A stretch of 64,000 bases of DNA from CADEEN01 sp963738425 (lineage in GTDB: Bacteria > Pseudomonadota > Gammaproteobacteria > Burkholderiales > Burkholderiaceae_C). Position numbers and translations under genes: made by a program. Shown here piece after piece: positions 25,473-34,204 of the stretch. Each line of letters opens with the position of its first letter. The stretch's first letter is position 1. The stretch spans positions 161,672 to 225,671 of the forward strand of contig CAVTWT010000025.1 in assembly GCA_963738425.1 (NCBI GenBank), written 5' to 3'. The notes beneath the pieces are model-generated. The model ran no database searches, was not told where the DNA came from, and was given only the letters and a program-made list of their open reading frames with translations.

Positions 25473-26420
25473 CTATTCCAGGTTCTGCACCTGCTCGCGC
25501 ATCTGCTCGATCGCCACTTTCATGTCCACCGAGATCGCCGTCAACTCCAGTGCTGCAGACTTCGAGCCCAGCGTGTTGGCTTCACGGTGCAATTCCTGGA
25601 TCAGGAAGTCCAGGCGTTTGCCGACCTCGCCGCCCGCCTTGAGCAGACGTTCGATTTCGTCCAGGTGCGAGGCCAGCCGCGCCAACTCCTCGGCGACATC
25701 GATGCGGATCGCGAATGCTGCCGCTTCGTTGAGCGCACGCTCCTGCAGAGCCTGTGGCGGCACGCTGCTGGTTGCGCCACTGGATGCGAGCGCCTCGTTC
25801 CACCTTTCGAGAAATCGTTCACGCTGTTTCTGCACCACGGCGGGCAACAGGGGTTCGGCCTTCTTGGCCAGGACGCGCAGGTGCTGCAAGCGCTCGATCA
25901 GCACGCTGGCCAGCCGCGCGCCTTCGCGCTCGCGGGCGCTGCGCAGTCCGGCCAGCGCTTCGCGCGCCGCCTGCAGCGCCGGCTCGTCGCTCGCCTCGAT
26001 CACCGCCGACTTGCTGCACCACTGCAGGGCCTCGTGCACCGTCAGCGGCGCGGCCTTGGGCAGCCAGCCCTGGACCATCGATTCGACACGGGCCAGGGTC
26101 ATCAGCGCCTCGGCGCCCGGCATGGCCACGCTGCCGGCCGAGTCGCGCGGGCTCGCCAACCGCAGCTCGACCTTGCCGCGCTTGACAGTGGCCGCCACGA
26201 GCTCGCGCAGCGCCGGCTCCAGCCCGCGCATTTCCTCGGGCAATTTGAGCGACAAATCGAGAAATCGGCCATTGACCGAGCGCACTTCGGCGCTCACCAC
26301 GGCGCCGGTTGAGGGGCTGCCTTCTGGCTTCGCTTCAGAACGTGAATCCGGCCGCAAAGCCGCACCAGTACTCGCGCTCGCACTGGCGCTGGCGTATCCG
26401 GTCATGCTGTAGACTGACAT
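25473..26420 (-). CDS. YicC/YloC family endoribonuclease
   Basis: 315 aa. Starts MSVYSMTGYA, the family hallmark, and ends with the conserved C-terminal DUF1732 region (VGKRLDFLIQELHREANTLGSKS..MKVAIEQMREQVQNLE). YicC proteins cleave RNA and act on small RNAs in E. coli. An unusual low-complexity insert of about 25 residues (Ser/Ala repeats then Pro/Ser/Glu-rich) separates MTGYA from the next conserved strand VSAEVRSVNGRFLDLS. ATG 26420 is chosen over an upstream in-frame codon on conservation. Divergent from the kinase gene by 30 bp. Confidence 0.9.
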   Translation of the reverse strand: MSVYSMTGYASASASASTGAALRPDSRSEAKPEGSPSTGAVVSAEVRSVNGRFLDLSLKLPEEMRGLEPALRELVAATVKRGKVELRLASPRDSAGSVAMPGAEALMTLARVESMVQGWLPKAAPLTVHEALQWCSKSAVIEASDEPALQAAREALAGLRSAREREGARLASVLIERLQHLRVLAKKAEPLLPAVVQKQRERFLERWNEALASSGATSSVPPQALQERALNEAAAFAIRIDVAEELARLASHLDEIERLLKAGGEVGKRLDFLIQELHREANTLGSKSAALELTAISVDMKVAIEQMREQVQNLE

Positions 26421-26450
26421 GGCACTCCGCGCGCACGCAATCAAACGATT

Positions 26451-27419
26451 ATGTCAAAGCCAAAACCAGCCCCGTTGCCCGCTGGCACCGTGGTCGGTGG
26501 CTACTCGATCGTCAAAAAGATCGCCGCCGGTGGTTTTGGCGTTGTCTATCTCGCCGAAGACCCGGACCGCCGGCTGATCGCGCTGAAGGAATACCTGCCG
26601 GCCTCGCTGGCCGAGCGCTCGCCGGGCGAACTGACGCCGCGAGTCAAGCCCGACAAGCTGCCACTGTACCGCCTGGGCCTGAAGAGCTTCTTCGAGGAAG
26701 GCCGCAGCCTCGCGCAGATCAGCCACCCGAGCGTCGTCTCGGTGCTGAACTTCTTCCGCGAGAACGAAACCGTCTACATGGTGATGAACTACCTGCAGGG
26801 CGACACCCTGCAGGATTTCATCGTCACCGCGCGCGACTTGAAGCGCGACAAGGTGTTCCGCGAGTCCACCATCCGCAGTCTGTTCGACGAGATCCTGCGC
26901 GGCTTGCGCATCGTGCACCAGCACAAGATGCTGCACCTGGACATCAAGCCGGCCAACATCTTCATCACCAACGACAACAAGGCCGTGCTGCTCGACTTCG
27001 GCGCCGCGCGCGAAGTGCTGAGCAAGGAAGGCAACTTCATCCGGCCGATGTACACGCCCGGCTTCGCGGCGCCAGAGATGTACCGGCGCGACGGCAGCCT
27101 CGGCCCCTGGACCGACATCTACGCCATTGGCGCCTGCATCTACGCCTGCATGCAGGGCTACCCGCCCAACGACGCGCCGCAGCGCATCGAGAAGGACCGT
27201 TTGGCGTTGAGCCTTTCGCGCCTGCGCAACGTCTACTCGGACAACCTGATCGAAGTCACCGAGTGGTGCATGTCGCTCGATCCATTGTCGCGCCCGCAGT
27301 CGGTATTCGCGTTGCAGAAGGAGCTGGCGCGCGAGACCGAGCGCCGCTACACCAAGCTGAGTTTCAGTGAGCGTTTGAAGCTCCAACTGGAAAATCTCAA
27401 GACCGGCGCGAAGGCATAA
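26451..27419 (+). CDS. Serine/threonine protein kinase
   Basis: 322 aa cytoplasmic Hanks-type kinase without a membrane helix. Glycine loop IAAGGFGVVYLAED (24-37), catalytic lysine ALKEYLP (K46), catalytic loop HLDIKPAN (162-169, Leu replacing the usual Arg, so a non-RD kinase), DFGAAR (182-187), and an APE-like AAPEMY. The activating segment carries GFAAPEM. The PP2C phosphatase gene starts 3 bp downstream and is the obvious counterpart. Conserved in Burkholderiales next to rph. Confidence 0.92.
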   Translation: MSKPKPAPLPAGTVVGGYSIVKKIAAGGFGVVYLAEDPDRRLIALKEYLPASLAERSPGELTPRVKPDKLPLYRLGLKSFFEEGRSLAQISHPSVVSVLNFFRENETVYMVMNYLQGDTLQDFIVTARDLKRDKVFRESTIRSLFDEILRGLRIVHQHKMLHLDIKPANIFITNDNKAVLLDFGAAREVLSKEGNFIRPMYTPGFAAPEMYRRDGSLGPWTDIYAIGACIYACMQGYPPNDAPQRIEKDRLALSLSRLRNVYSDNLIEVTEWCMSLDPLSRPQSVFALQKELARETERRYTKLSFSERLKLQLENLKTGAKA

Positions 27420-27422
27420 GCC

Positions 27423-28343
27423 GTGCAGTTCAGCGTCTACCAGATCAGCCGCAAGGGTGGCCGCGAGAAGAACGAAGACCGCATGGGCTATTGCTACACG
27501 CGCGACTCGGGTTTGTTCGCACTGGCCGACGGCATGGGTGGGCACCCGGAAGGCGAAGTTGCTTCGCAGCTCGCGTTGCAGACGATGGCCGCGCTGTTCC
27601 AGCGCGACGCCAAATCGACGCTCAAGGACCCGCTGCGCTTTCTGCACGACGCCATCATCGCCGGCCACCATCAGCTGCTGCGCTACGCCACCGAGAAGGC
27701 GCTGATGGACACGCCGCGCACCACCATCGTGGCCTGCGTGCTGCAAGGCAACGCCGCCTACTGGGCGCATTGCGGCGATTCGCGCCTGTACCTGGTGCGC
27801 GACGGCAAGCTGATCGCACGCACGCGCGATCACAGCTACACCGAGTTGCAGGAGACGCTGTCGCATGTCGTGCCGATGGGCGAGAAGTTCAATCGCAACG
27901 TGCTCTTCACCTGCCTGGGCAGCCCCGGCAAGCCGGTCGTCGACACCGCCGGGCCGATCCTGATGCAGGCAGGCGACCGCGTGCTGCTGTGCTCCGACGG
28001 CCTGTGGGGCAGCGTCACCGATGCCGAGATCGCTGACCAGCTCGGCCAGCGTACCCTTGCCGACGCGGTGCCCGAACTCGTCGAGCAGGCGCTGCGCCAC
28101 GCCGGCGCCAAGAGCGACAACGTGACCATCATCGCCGCCGAGTGGGAAGCTGCCGAAGACACCGACAGCAAGTCCGGCATCTCGACACAAAGCCTCGGCG
28201 AGGAGGTCTTTGCATCGACCATCCAGGCCGGCGTGGTGGTCGGCAATGTGCCGACCGACGAGCTCGATGAAGCCGAAATCGAACGTTCGATCAAGGAAAT
28301 CAACGACGCCATCCGTCGATCCAACGAAAAGCGATCTTCATGA
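27423..28343 (+). CDS. PP2C-family serine/threonine phosphatase
   Basis: 306 aa, metal-dependent protein phosphatase. Motifs: GREKNEDRMGY, ADGMGGHPEGEVAS, YWAHCGDSRLYLVRDG, DRVLLCSDGLWGSVTDAEI and AKSDNVTIIAAEWE, which together supply the metal-binding aspartates. GTG start at 27423 directly after the kinase stop. The C-terminal 60 residues are acidic and unlike the PP2C core. It likely reverses phosphorylation by the adjacent kinase. rph overlaps its stop (ATGA). Confidence 0.92.
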   Translation: MQFSVYQISRKGGREKNEDRMGYCYTRDSGLFALADGMGGHPEGEVASQLALQTMAALFQRDAKSTLKDPLRFLHDAIIAGHHQLLRYATEKALMDTPRTTIVACVLQGNAAYWAHCGDSRLYLVRDGKLIARTRDHSYTELQETLSHVVPMGEKFNRNVLFTCLGSPGKPVVDTAGPILMQAGDRVLLCSDGLWGSVTDAEIADQLGQRTLADAVPELVEQALRHAGAKSDNVTIIAAEWEAAEDTDSKSGISTQSLGEEVFASTIQAGVVVGNVPTDELDEAEIERSIKEINDAIRRSNEKRSS

Positions 28344-29074
28344 CATTCGTCCGCAGTGGTGACCGCGCGGCGAATGCCCTGCGCGCATTGACGATCCAGC
28401 GCAGCTTCACCAAACATGCCGAAGGCTCGGTGCTGATCTCTTTCGGCGCCACGCAAGTGCTGTGCACGGCATCGGTCGAAGACCGGGTGCCGCCGCACAA
28501 GCGCGGCAGCGGCGAAGGCTGGGTCACGGCCGAGTACGGCATGCTGCCGCGGGCCACGCACACGCGCGGTGACCGTGAAGCGGCCAAGGGCAAACAGAGC
28601 GGCCGCACGCAGGAAATCCAGCGCCTGATCGGCCGCTCGCTGCGCGCGGTGTTCGATCTGCCAGCCCTCGGCGAGCGCACGATCACGCTCGATTGCGATG
28701 TCATCCAGGCCGATGGCGGCACGCGCACGGCAGCCATCACGGGTGCGTTCGTGGCGGCGCACGACGCGGTGAACTGGTTGATCTCGCAGGGCAAATTGAA
28801 GACGAGCCCGATCCGCGACCACGTGGCAGCGATCTCGGTCGGCCTGGTCGAGGGCACGCCGCTGCTCGACCTCGAATACACCGAAGACTCGACATGCGAC
28901 ACCGACATGAATGTCGTCATGACCGGCGCCGGCCACTTCGTCGAAGTGCAGGGCACGGCCGAAGGCGCAGCGTTCACGCGGGCGCAGATGGACGCGCTTC
29001 TCGGCTTGGCCGCCAGCGGCATTGCCGATCTCGTGGCCGCTCAAAAGGCAGCGCTCGCCAAGCCACGGCCGTGA
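28340..29074 (+). CDS. rph: Ribonuclease PH
   Basis: Phosphorolytic 3'-5' exoribonuclease that trims tRNA 3' ends. 244 aa, with RSFTKHAEGSVLISFG, the phosphate-binding/active-site TAEYGMLPRATHTRGDREA, and EYTEDSTCDTDMNVVMTG, all near-invariant in RNase PH. It overlaps the PP2C gene by 4 nt and rdgB by 4 nt (GTGA), so the operon is translationally coupled. Confidence 0.96.
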   Translation: MTFVRSGDRAANALRALTIQRSFTKHAEGSVLISFGATQVLCTASVEDRVPPHKRGSGEGWVTAEYGMLPRATHTRGDREAAKGKQSGRTQEIQRLIGRSLRAVFDLPALGERTITLDCDVIQADGGTRTAAITGAFVAAHDAVNWLISQGKLKTSPIRDHVAAISVGLVEGTPLLDLEYTEDSTCDTDMNVVMTGAGHFVEVQGTAEGAAFTRAQMDALLGLAASGIADLVAAQKAALAKPRP

Positions 29075-29691
29075 AGCTCGTTCTGGCGTCCAACAACGCC
29101 AAGAAACTCGCTGAATTGCAGCAGCTCTTCGAGGGCTTGCCGATCGAGCTCGTGTCGCAAGGTACGCTCGGCGTCGCCGAAGCCGAAGAGCCGCATCTCA
29201 CCTTCGTCGAGAACGCGCTGGCCAAAGCACGGCATGCAGCGCGTGCAACGGGTTTGCCAGCCGTGGCCGATGACTCCGGCCTGTGCGTCGATGCGCTCGA
29301 CGGCGCGCCGGGTGTGCAGTCTGCTGTGTTCGCAACATTGCCGGTGCAGCAAGGCGATCGCGAGGCGCAACGCCGCGCTCAGGACGCCGCCAACAACACG
29401 CTGCTGCTCGACAGGATGCGCCAGGCTACCGATCGCCGCTGCCGCTTCGTCAGCACGCTCGTTGCGTTGCGACATGCCGATGACCCGCAGCCGCTGGTGG
29501 CGTTCGGCCGCTGGGAGGCGCGCCTGCTCGAATCTCCGCGCGGGCAGGGCGGTTTCGGCTACGACCCGCTGGTGTGGATCGATGCGTTGAGCGCCACCGT
29601 CGCCGAGTTGCCGGCCGACCTGAAGAACCGGCATAGCCACCGGGCGCTGGCGGCGGCGCAGATGCGCCAGCTGATCCAGCAATCGTGGTGA
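29071..29691 (+). CDS. rdgB: XTP/dITP diphosphatase (non-canonical purine NTP pyrophosphatase)
   Basis: Removes dITP, XTP and related deaminated nucleotides from the pool. 206 aa from GTG 29071: KLVLASNNAKKLAELQQLF, then TFVENALAKARHAA, VADDSGLCVDALDGAPGVQSA, and FGYDPLVW with ELPADLKNRHSHRALA. The longer open frame upstream is a shadow of rph. The family motif SARYAG is changed to SAVFAT here, a mild departure. Coupled to rph (GTGA) and to hemW. Confidence 0.92.
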   Translation: MKLVLASNNAKKLAELQQLFEGLPIELVSQGTLGVAEAEEPHLTFVENALAKARHAARATGLPAVADDSGLCVDALDGAPGVQSAVFATLPVQQGDREAQRRAQDAANNTLLLDRMRQATDRRCRFVSTLVALRHADDPQPLVAFGRWEARLLESPRGQGGFGYDPLVWIDALSATVAELPADLKNRHSHRALAAAQMRQLIQQSW

Positions 29692-30872
29692 CGGGCGCGC
29701 CGATCCGCATTCACCGCCCGGGCGCGGTGTCGCTCGCCGCGCTGCCACCGCTATCGTTGTATGTGCACCTGCCGTGGTGCTTGAAGAAGTGCCCGTACTG
29801 CGATTTCAACTCCCACGAGAAGGGAGCCGCGTTCGACGAGCATCGTTACCTCGACGCCCTGTTTGCCGATCTCGAATCCGCACTGCCGCAGATCTGGGGC
29901 CGGCGGATCATCAGCGTCTTCATCGGCGGCGGCACGCCGAGCCTGTTCTCGCCCGAGTCGATTGAGTCCCTGGTGGCCGGCGTTCGCGCCCGCCTGCCGC
30001 TCGAACCCGGCTGCGAGATCACGCTCGAAGCCAACCCCGGCACCTTCGAGCGCGAGCGATTTCGCGCCTACCGTGCGGCGGGGGTGACGCGCTTGTCGGT
30101 GGGTGTGCAGAGCTTCAACGACCACCACCTTGCTGCCATCGGTCGCGTGCACGATAGCGCGCAAGCCAAGGCAGCGGTCACCGAAGCGCGCGAGGCCTTC
30201 GACACGTTCAACATCGATCTGATGTACGCGTTGCCCGGGCAGACGCTGGCGCAACTGCAGGCCGACCTCGACACCGCGCTGGCCTTCGCGCCGCCGCACC
30301 TGTCGATCTACCACCTGACGATCGAGCCCAACACCGCCTTTGCGCAAACGCCGCCGCAAGACCTTGCCGATGCCGACCTGGCCAGCGACATGCTCGACCT
30401 GATCACGGCGCGAACCGCGGCGGCCGGCCTGTCGCGCTACGAGGTCTCGGCCTTCGCGCGCGCCAGCCACCGCTGCGCGCACAACCTCAACTACTGGCAG
30501 TTCGGCGACTACCTCGGCATCGGCGCTGGCGCCCACGGCAAGTTGAGTTTCCCCGACCGCATCGTGCGCCAGGTGCGCTGGCGCGAGCCGGCGATGTACA
30601 TCGACAAGGCACTCGCGGGGCTGGCGCTGTCGAACGAGCATGCGGTCGGCGGCGCTGAGCTGCCGTTCGAGTTCATGCTCAATGCGTTGCGCCTGGCCGA
30701 GGGTTTCGAGCTGTTGCGCTTTGCCGAGCGCACCGGTCAGCCACTGACGTCGATCGAGCCTGCGCTCGCTCGCGCCGAGCAGCGTGGCCTCATCGAGCGC
30801 GACGCTTCCTGGGTGCGGCCGACGGCGCGCGGCTTCGACTTCTTGAGCGACCTGCAGGCGCTGTTTCTGTAG
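29685..30872 (+). CDS. hemW: Radical SAM heme chaperone HemW
   Basis: 395 aa. The radical-SAM cluster motif CLKKCPYCDFNSH (C-x3-C-x2-C) near residue 32 is followed by ISVFIGGGTPSLFSPESI, ITLEANPGTFERERFRAYR, TRLSVGVQSFNDHHLAAIGR and the C-terminal HemN domain. HemW inserts heme into proteins; it was formerly annotated as an oxygen-independent coproporphyrinogen oxidase. GTG at 29685 or 29688 both overlap the rdgB stop. Its last 83 bp are antisense to the convergent LysR gene. Confidence 0.93.
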   Translation: MVTGAPIRIHRPGAVSLAALPPLSLYVHLPWCLKKCPYCDFNSHEKGAAFDEHRYLDALFADLESALPQIWGRRIISVFIGGGTPSLFSPESIESLVAGVRARLPLEPGCEITLEANPGTFERERFRAYRAAGVTRLSVGVQSFNDHHLAAIGRVHDSAQAKAAVTEAREAFDTFNIDLMYALPGQTLAQLQADLDTALAFAPPHLSIYHLTIEPNTAFAQTPPQDLADADLASDMLDLITARTAAAGLSRYEVSAFARASHRCAHNLNYWQFGDYLGIGAGAHGKLSFPDRIVRQVRWREPAMYIDKALAGLALSNEHAVGGAELPFEFMLNALRLAEGFELLRFAERTGQPLTSIEPALARAEQRGLIERDASWVRPTARGFDFLSDLQALFL

Positions 30873-31767
30873 CGCCTTGCAGCTCGCGCTGCGACAGCGC
30901 CAGCTCGCCGAACAACCACGATTGCAGCGCTTGCAGCGGCGGCCAGTCCTGCATCGACGGCGGGAAGACGAGCCAGTAGCTGTAGGACTGTTCTTCCGGC
31001 ATCGCCACCGGCGACAAGCGCAGCAGCCGCCCATCGCGCAACGCGTCGGCCACCAGGATTTCGCGCGCCAGCGCCAGGCCGATGTTCTGCTCAGCCGCTT
31101 GCAGCATCAGGCCTGCATCGTTGAACGAAGCCACCGGATTGATGCGCGCGCGCACGCCGGCGAGGGCGAACCAGCGCTGCCACAGGCCGGCATCACCGAG
31201 CAGGGGCTCGTCGACCAGGGCCGACACATCGCGCCCGTACAGGCGCCGCGCCGTGTCGGGCGAGCCGACGACGATCATCGGTGAGTCGGTCAGGCACACC
31301 GCTTCGAGCCCGGGCCAGCGTCCCGCGCCTTGGCGCAGCGCGGCGTGAAAGCCTTCTCGCTGCAGGTCCATCACATTTGGCGACGTGTGCAGCTCGATGC
31401 CGATGTCCGGATGTTGCTCGCGCCAGCGGCCCATGCGCGGCAGCAGCCAGCGGTTCGCAAACGACGGCAGCAGCGTGATGCGGAGGCGCTGCGCTTCGTC
31501 GCCCGAGGCCGCCGCTGCCGCGCGCAGCCCGTCATCGAGTTGCGTCAGCGCCGGCTCGACGGAGCGCAGCAGCGCTGCGCCCGCCGCGTTGAGCACCAGA
31601 CGCCGGGCCCGGCGGTCGAACAGCGTGAAGCCGATCTGCTGCTCGAGCAGCTTGATCTGCTGACTGAGCGCGCTGTGCGTCAGGTGCAGCTCCTCGGCCG
31701 CGGCACGCAGGTTGGCGAGGCGTGCGACGACGCGAAAGGCAGGCAGGGTCTGCAAGGGCAGGCGCAT
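30790..31767 (-). CDS. LysR-type regulator (GcvA-like)
   Basis: 325 aa. Winged helix MRLPLQTLPAFRVVARLANLRAAAEELHLTHSALSQQIKLLE, then a substrate-binding-like domain (LRITLLPSFANRWLLPRMGRW; SFNDAGLMLQAAEQNIGLAL). The opening and the FANRWLLPR phrase resemble GcvA-type regulators. The last ~27 residues are a basic Arg/Ser/Pro tail encoded antisense to hemW, beyond the usual family end. Divergent from a DUF1127 gene, with a LysR-type dyad in the shared intergenic region. Confidence 0.9.
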   Translation of the reverse strand: MRLPLQTLPAFRVVARLANLRAAAEELHLTHSALSQQIKLLEQQIGFTLFDRRARRLVLNAAGAALLRSVEPALTQLDDGLRAAAAASGDEAQRLRITLLPSFANRWLLPRMGRWREQHPDIGIELHTSPNVMDLQREGFHAALRQGAGRWPGLEAVCLTDSPMIVVGSPDTARRLYGRDVSALVDEPLLGDAGLWQRWFALAGVRARINPVASFNDAGLMLQAAEQNIGLALAREILVADALRDGRLLRLSPVAMPEEQSYSYWLVFPPSMQDWPPLQALQSWLFGELALSQRELQGATETAPAGRSRSRSRAPSAAPRKRRAR

Positions 31768-31783
31768 GACGGGGCGGGCAATT

Positions 31784-31800
31784 GGTAAGGATTGCTAACC
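31784..31800. promoter_or_regulatory. Putative LysR operator
   Basis: GGTAAG-GATTG-CTAACC is a near-perfect dyad (one mismatch between arms) containing a T-N11-A type core. It begins 17 bp upstream of the LysR start and about 90 bp upstream of the divergent DUF1127 gene. Position and symmetry fit autoregulation and control of the divergent gene. Confidence 0.5.
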
Positions 31801-31888
31801 AGCGTGGCCAGAACAAGTCGCTTCTCAATGGGGCCACTGGTCACTAATCTAAACCATACCGTCCCGCACCGCTTCAAAGGACTTCACC

Positions 31889-32179
31889 ATGACCACCCGC
31901 ACATTTCCCCAGACACTGCGCCTGCACCGCGCCCCGTGGCGCTCGTTGACCGATCGTTGGCTCGAGTCTGCACAGCGCAATTTCACCCGGTGGCTCGAAC
32001 GCCGGGCGCTGCGCCGCGAGGCCGAGCTCGCGCTGGCCGTCGAACATGAACTGCGGCACCTCGACCCGCGCACGCTCAGCGACATCGGCGCGCCGCAGGG
32101 CCTGGTCGGCCAGCACCGCTGGCAGGCCGAGCAAGAGCGCTGGCAGCTCGAGCGCACGCCGCGCTCGAACGACTGGTAG
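31889..32179 (+). CDS. DUF1127-like small protein
   Basis: 96 aa, basic, no signal peptide. The segment LRHLDPRTLSDIGAPQGL resembles the DUF1127 (YjiS-like) core, in which an Arg/Leu-rich helix precedes LDxRxLxDIG. Some DUF1127 proteins affect RNA turnover and phosphate or carbon metabolism, but no function can be assigned here. It is divergent from a LysR regulator and may be its target. Confidence 0.7.
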   Translation: MTTRTFPQTLRLHRAPWRSLTDRWLESAQRNFTRWLERRALRREAELALAVEHELRHLDPRTLSDIGAPQGLVGQHRWQAEQERWQLERTPRSNDW

Positions 32180-32286
32180 CCGCTGCAGCCGCGCGGCGGG
32201 GCGGCGGCAGCGATACAAACTGGCACGGCTTCCGGGCGCTTTTCGGTGCCTCGAACGCAGGCCTCCGGCGATAGACTGAATTCATC

Positions 32287-33027
32287 GTGAAGCAGTCCGC
32301 CGCGCAGAACACCGCCGCGACTCCCACCGCGCTGCGGTTGGAGTCTGCGTTGGCCTTGCTGGCGCAGTCGGGCCAGGTCCTGCCTGCGGGCAACCCAGGC
32401 AATACCGAGTGGCTGCAAGCACTGATCGATGGCTTGTGCGCACTGTCCAGCCGCGACGCGCTGACCGGCCTGGCGAATCGCCGCCACTTCGAATCGGTGC
32501 TGGCGCGCGAACTCGACCGGGTCGCACGCGCCGGCGAGCCGGCGTTGCTGCTGGTGCTCGACATCGACCACTTCAAACGCGTCAACGACAGCCGCGGCCA
32601 TGTCGCCGGGGATCTCGTCATCAAGGCCGTGGCCAACGCCTTGCAGCAGAGCGTTCGGCCGATGGACACGGTGGCCCGCGTCGGCGGCGAGGAGTTCGCG
32701 ATCGCGCTGCCGAATTGCCCACCCGCCTTCGGCCCGATGGTGGCTGAGCGTGTGCGTGCGCGCATTGAGCGCGCAGCGGTCGATGTGGGCTTGGGAGAGC
32801 CGCCGGTTCGGATCACGGTCAGCATCGGTGGCGCATTCGCGCCGCAATGGGTGCGCTCCAACCTGGCGCTGTGGATGGAGCGCGCCGACAAGCAGCTCTA
32901 CCGCGCCAAGACCTCGGGCCGCAACCGCGCCGAGTTCGAACCTGCGATCGTTTCGCAGGTGAGTGCCGAAGAAAAGGGCCTGTTGTTCGCAGCGCCTGGT
33001 GCCGCTTCACAAGACAACCCACCATGA
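32287..33027 (+). CDS. Diguanylate cyclase (GGDEF), soluble
   Basis: 246 aa. A short N-terminal helical region without a membrane helix or known sensor, then a full GGDEF domain: LTGLANRRHFESVL, LDIDHFKRVNDSRGH and the active-site GGEEF at 133-137. The inhibitory I-site RPMD (124-127) lies five residues before it, so product feedback is expected. Starts at GTG 32287 and overlaps the following MinD/FlhG-like gene by 4 nt. The input signal is unknown. Confidence 0.9.
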   Translation: MKQSAAQNTAATPTALRLESALALLAQSGQVLPAGNPGNTEWLQALIDGLCALSSRDALTGLANRRHFESVLARELDRVARAGEPALLLVLDIDHFKRVNDSRGHVAGDLVIKAVANALQQSVRPMDTVARVGGEEFAIALPNCPPAFGPMVAERVRARIERAAVDVGLGEPPVRITVSIGGAFAPQWVRSNLALWMERADKQLYRAKTSGRNRAEFEPAIVSQVSAEEKGLLFAAPGAASQDNPP

Positions 33028-33824
33028 GCGCTGCTGCCTTGACCGCCATTACCTCTTTGTCCCGCGCCCGCATCACCGCCATCACCAGCGGCAAGGGCGG
33101 CGTCGGCAAGACCTTCGTCTCGGCCAACCTGGCTGCGGCTTTGGCCGCACGCGGCGAGCGCGTGCTCGTGCTCGACGCCGACCTCGGCCTGGCCAACCTC
33201 GATGTGGTGCTCAACCTGGTGCCCAAGGTCACGCTGCACGATGTCTTCACCGGCAAGCACACGCTGGATGAAGCGCTGATCGAAGTCTCCGGCGGCTTCA
33301 CCGTACTGCTCGCCGGCTCCGGCATGGTCGAGTACTCGCGCCTCACGCCCGAGGTGCAGGACAAGCTCATCGAAACGATCAACGCCGTCGCGCCACGTTT
33401 CGACCGCGTGTTGCTCGACACGGGAGCGGGCATCTCCGACGTCGTGCTCTACACCGTGTCGCTGGCCGACGAGGTCATCGTCGTCGTCACGCCGGAGCCG
33501 ACGTCGATGACCGACGCCTACGCCACGATCAAGGTCCTCGCCGCAGCGCAAAAACGGCGGGCGATCCGCGTCGTCGTCAACCAGCGCGTTCCCGGCACCG
33601 ACGCCCGCAGCGTCACCGCCCAGTTGCAGCAGGTGATCGATCGCTATGTCAGCCCCGGACTCGATGTTCCGCTGACGCTGGAGTTGATCGGCGACGTGCC
33701 GTCAGATGCGTCGGTCCGGGATGCCGTGCGCAAACGCCAGTTGCTGAGCGAAGCCTTCCCCGGCTCGCCTGCGGCGCAGGCTGTCGCCGCCGTGGCTGCG
33801 AAAATGGGGCATGCCCGCAAATGA
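33024..33824 (+). CDS. MinD/ParA-family ATPase, FlhG-like
   Basis: 266 aa. Deviant Walker A GKGGVGKT at 23-30, DADLGLANLDVVLNL, VLLDTGAGISDVVLYTVSLADEVIVVVTPEPTSMTDAY and VVVNQRV. These match FlhG/YlxH (flagellar number control) better than MinD or Soj. No flagellar genes are present in the window. Start fixed at ATG 33024 inside the diguanylate cyclase stop. The truncated globin gene overlaps its 3' end by 14 nt. Confidence 0.87.
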   Translation: MSAAALTAITSLSRARITAITSGKGGVGKTFVSANLAAALAARGERVLVLDADLGLANLDVVLNLVPKVTLHDVFTGKHTLDEALIEVSGGFTVLLAGSGMVEYSRLTPEVQDKLIETINAVAPRFDRVLLDTGAGISDVVLYTVSLADEVIVVVTPEPTSMTDAYATIKVLAAAQKRRAIRVVVNQRVPGTDARSVTAQLQQVIDRYVSPGLDVPLTLELIGDVPSDASVRDAVRKRQLLSEAFPGSPAAQAVAAVAAKMGHARK

Positions 33825-34203
33825 AACCACTGCGTTTGATGCCGTCGGCGGCGCCGACGCCGTGCGCGCACTCATCGATCGCTTCTACGACCTGATGGAC
33901 CTGGAGCCGGCGTATGCCGGCATCCGCATGCTGCACCCGAGCTCGCTCGACGGTTCGCGCGACAAGCTCTACATGTTCCTCAGCGGCTGGCTTGGTGGCC
34001 CGGATCTGTACCAACAGCGCTTCGGCCACCCGCGGCTGCGGGCGCGGCATCTGCCGTACGAGATCGGCATTGCCGAGCGCGATCAGTGGATGGCGTGCAT
34101 GCAGCAGGCCATGCGCGAGTGCGAACTCGATGCGGCGCTGCAAGAGCGACTCACGGCAGCCTTTGCCAACACCGCCGACTGGATGCGCAATCGCGGCGGC
34201 TGA
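33811..34203 (+). CDS. Group 2 truncated hemoglobin
   Basis: 130 aa, cytoplasmic. LSGWLGGPDLYQQRFGHPRLRARHLPYEIGIAERDQWMACM is the group II signature, with the proximal His in RARH and the conserved Trp in RDQWM. Expected to bind O2 or NO and act in nitrosative stress or oxygen supply. It overlaps the FlhG-like gene, giving a three-gene unit of diguanylate cyclase, ATPase and globin. Confidence 0.92.
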   Translation: MPANETTAFDAVGGADAVRALIDRFYDLMDLEPAYAGIRMLHPSSLDGSRDKLYMFLSGWLGGPDLYQQRFGHPRLRARHLPYEIGIAERDQWMACMQQAMRECELDAALQERLTAAFANTADWMRNRGG

Positions 34204-34204
34204 G

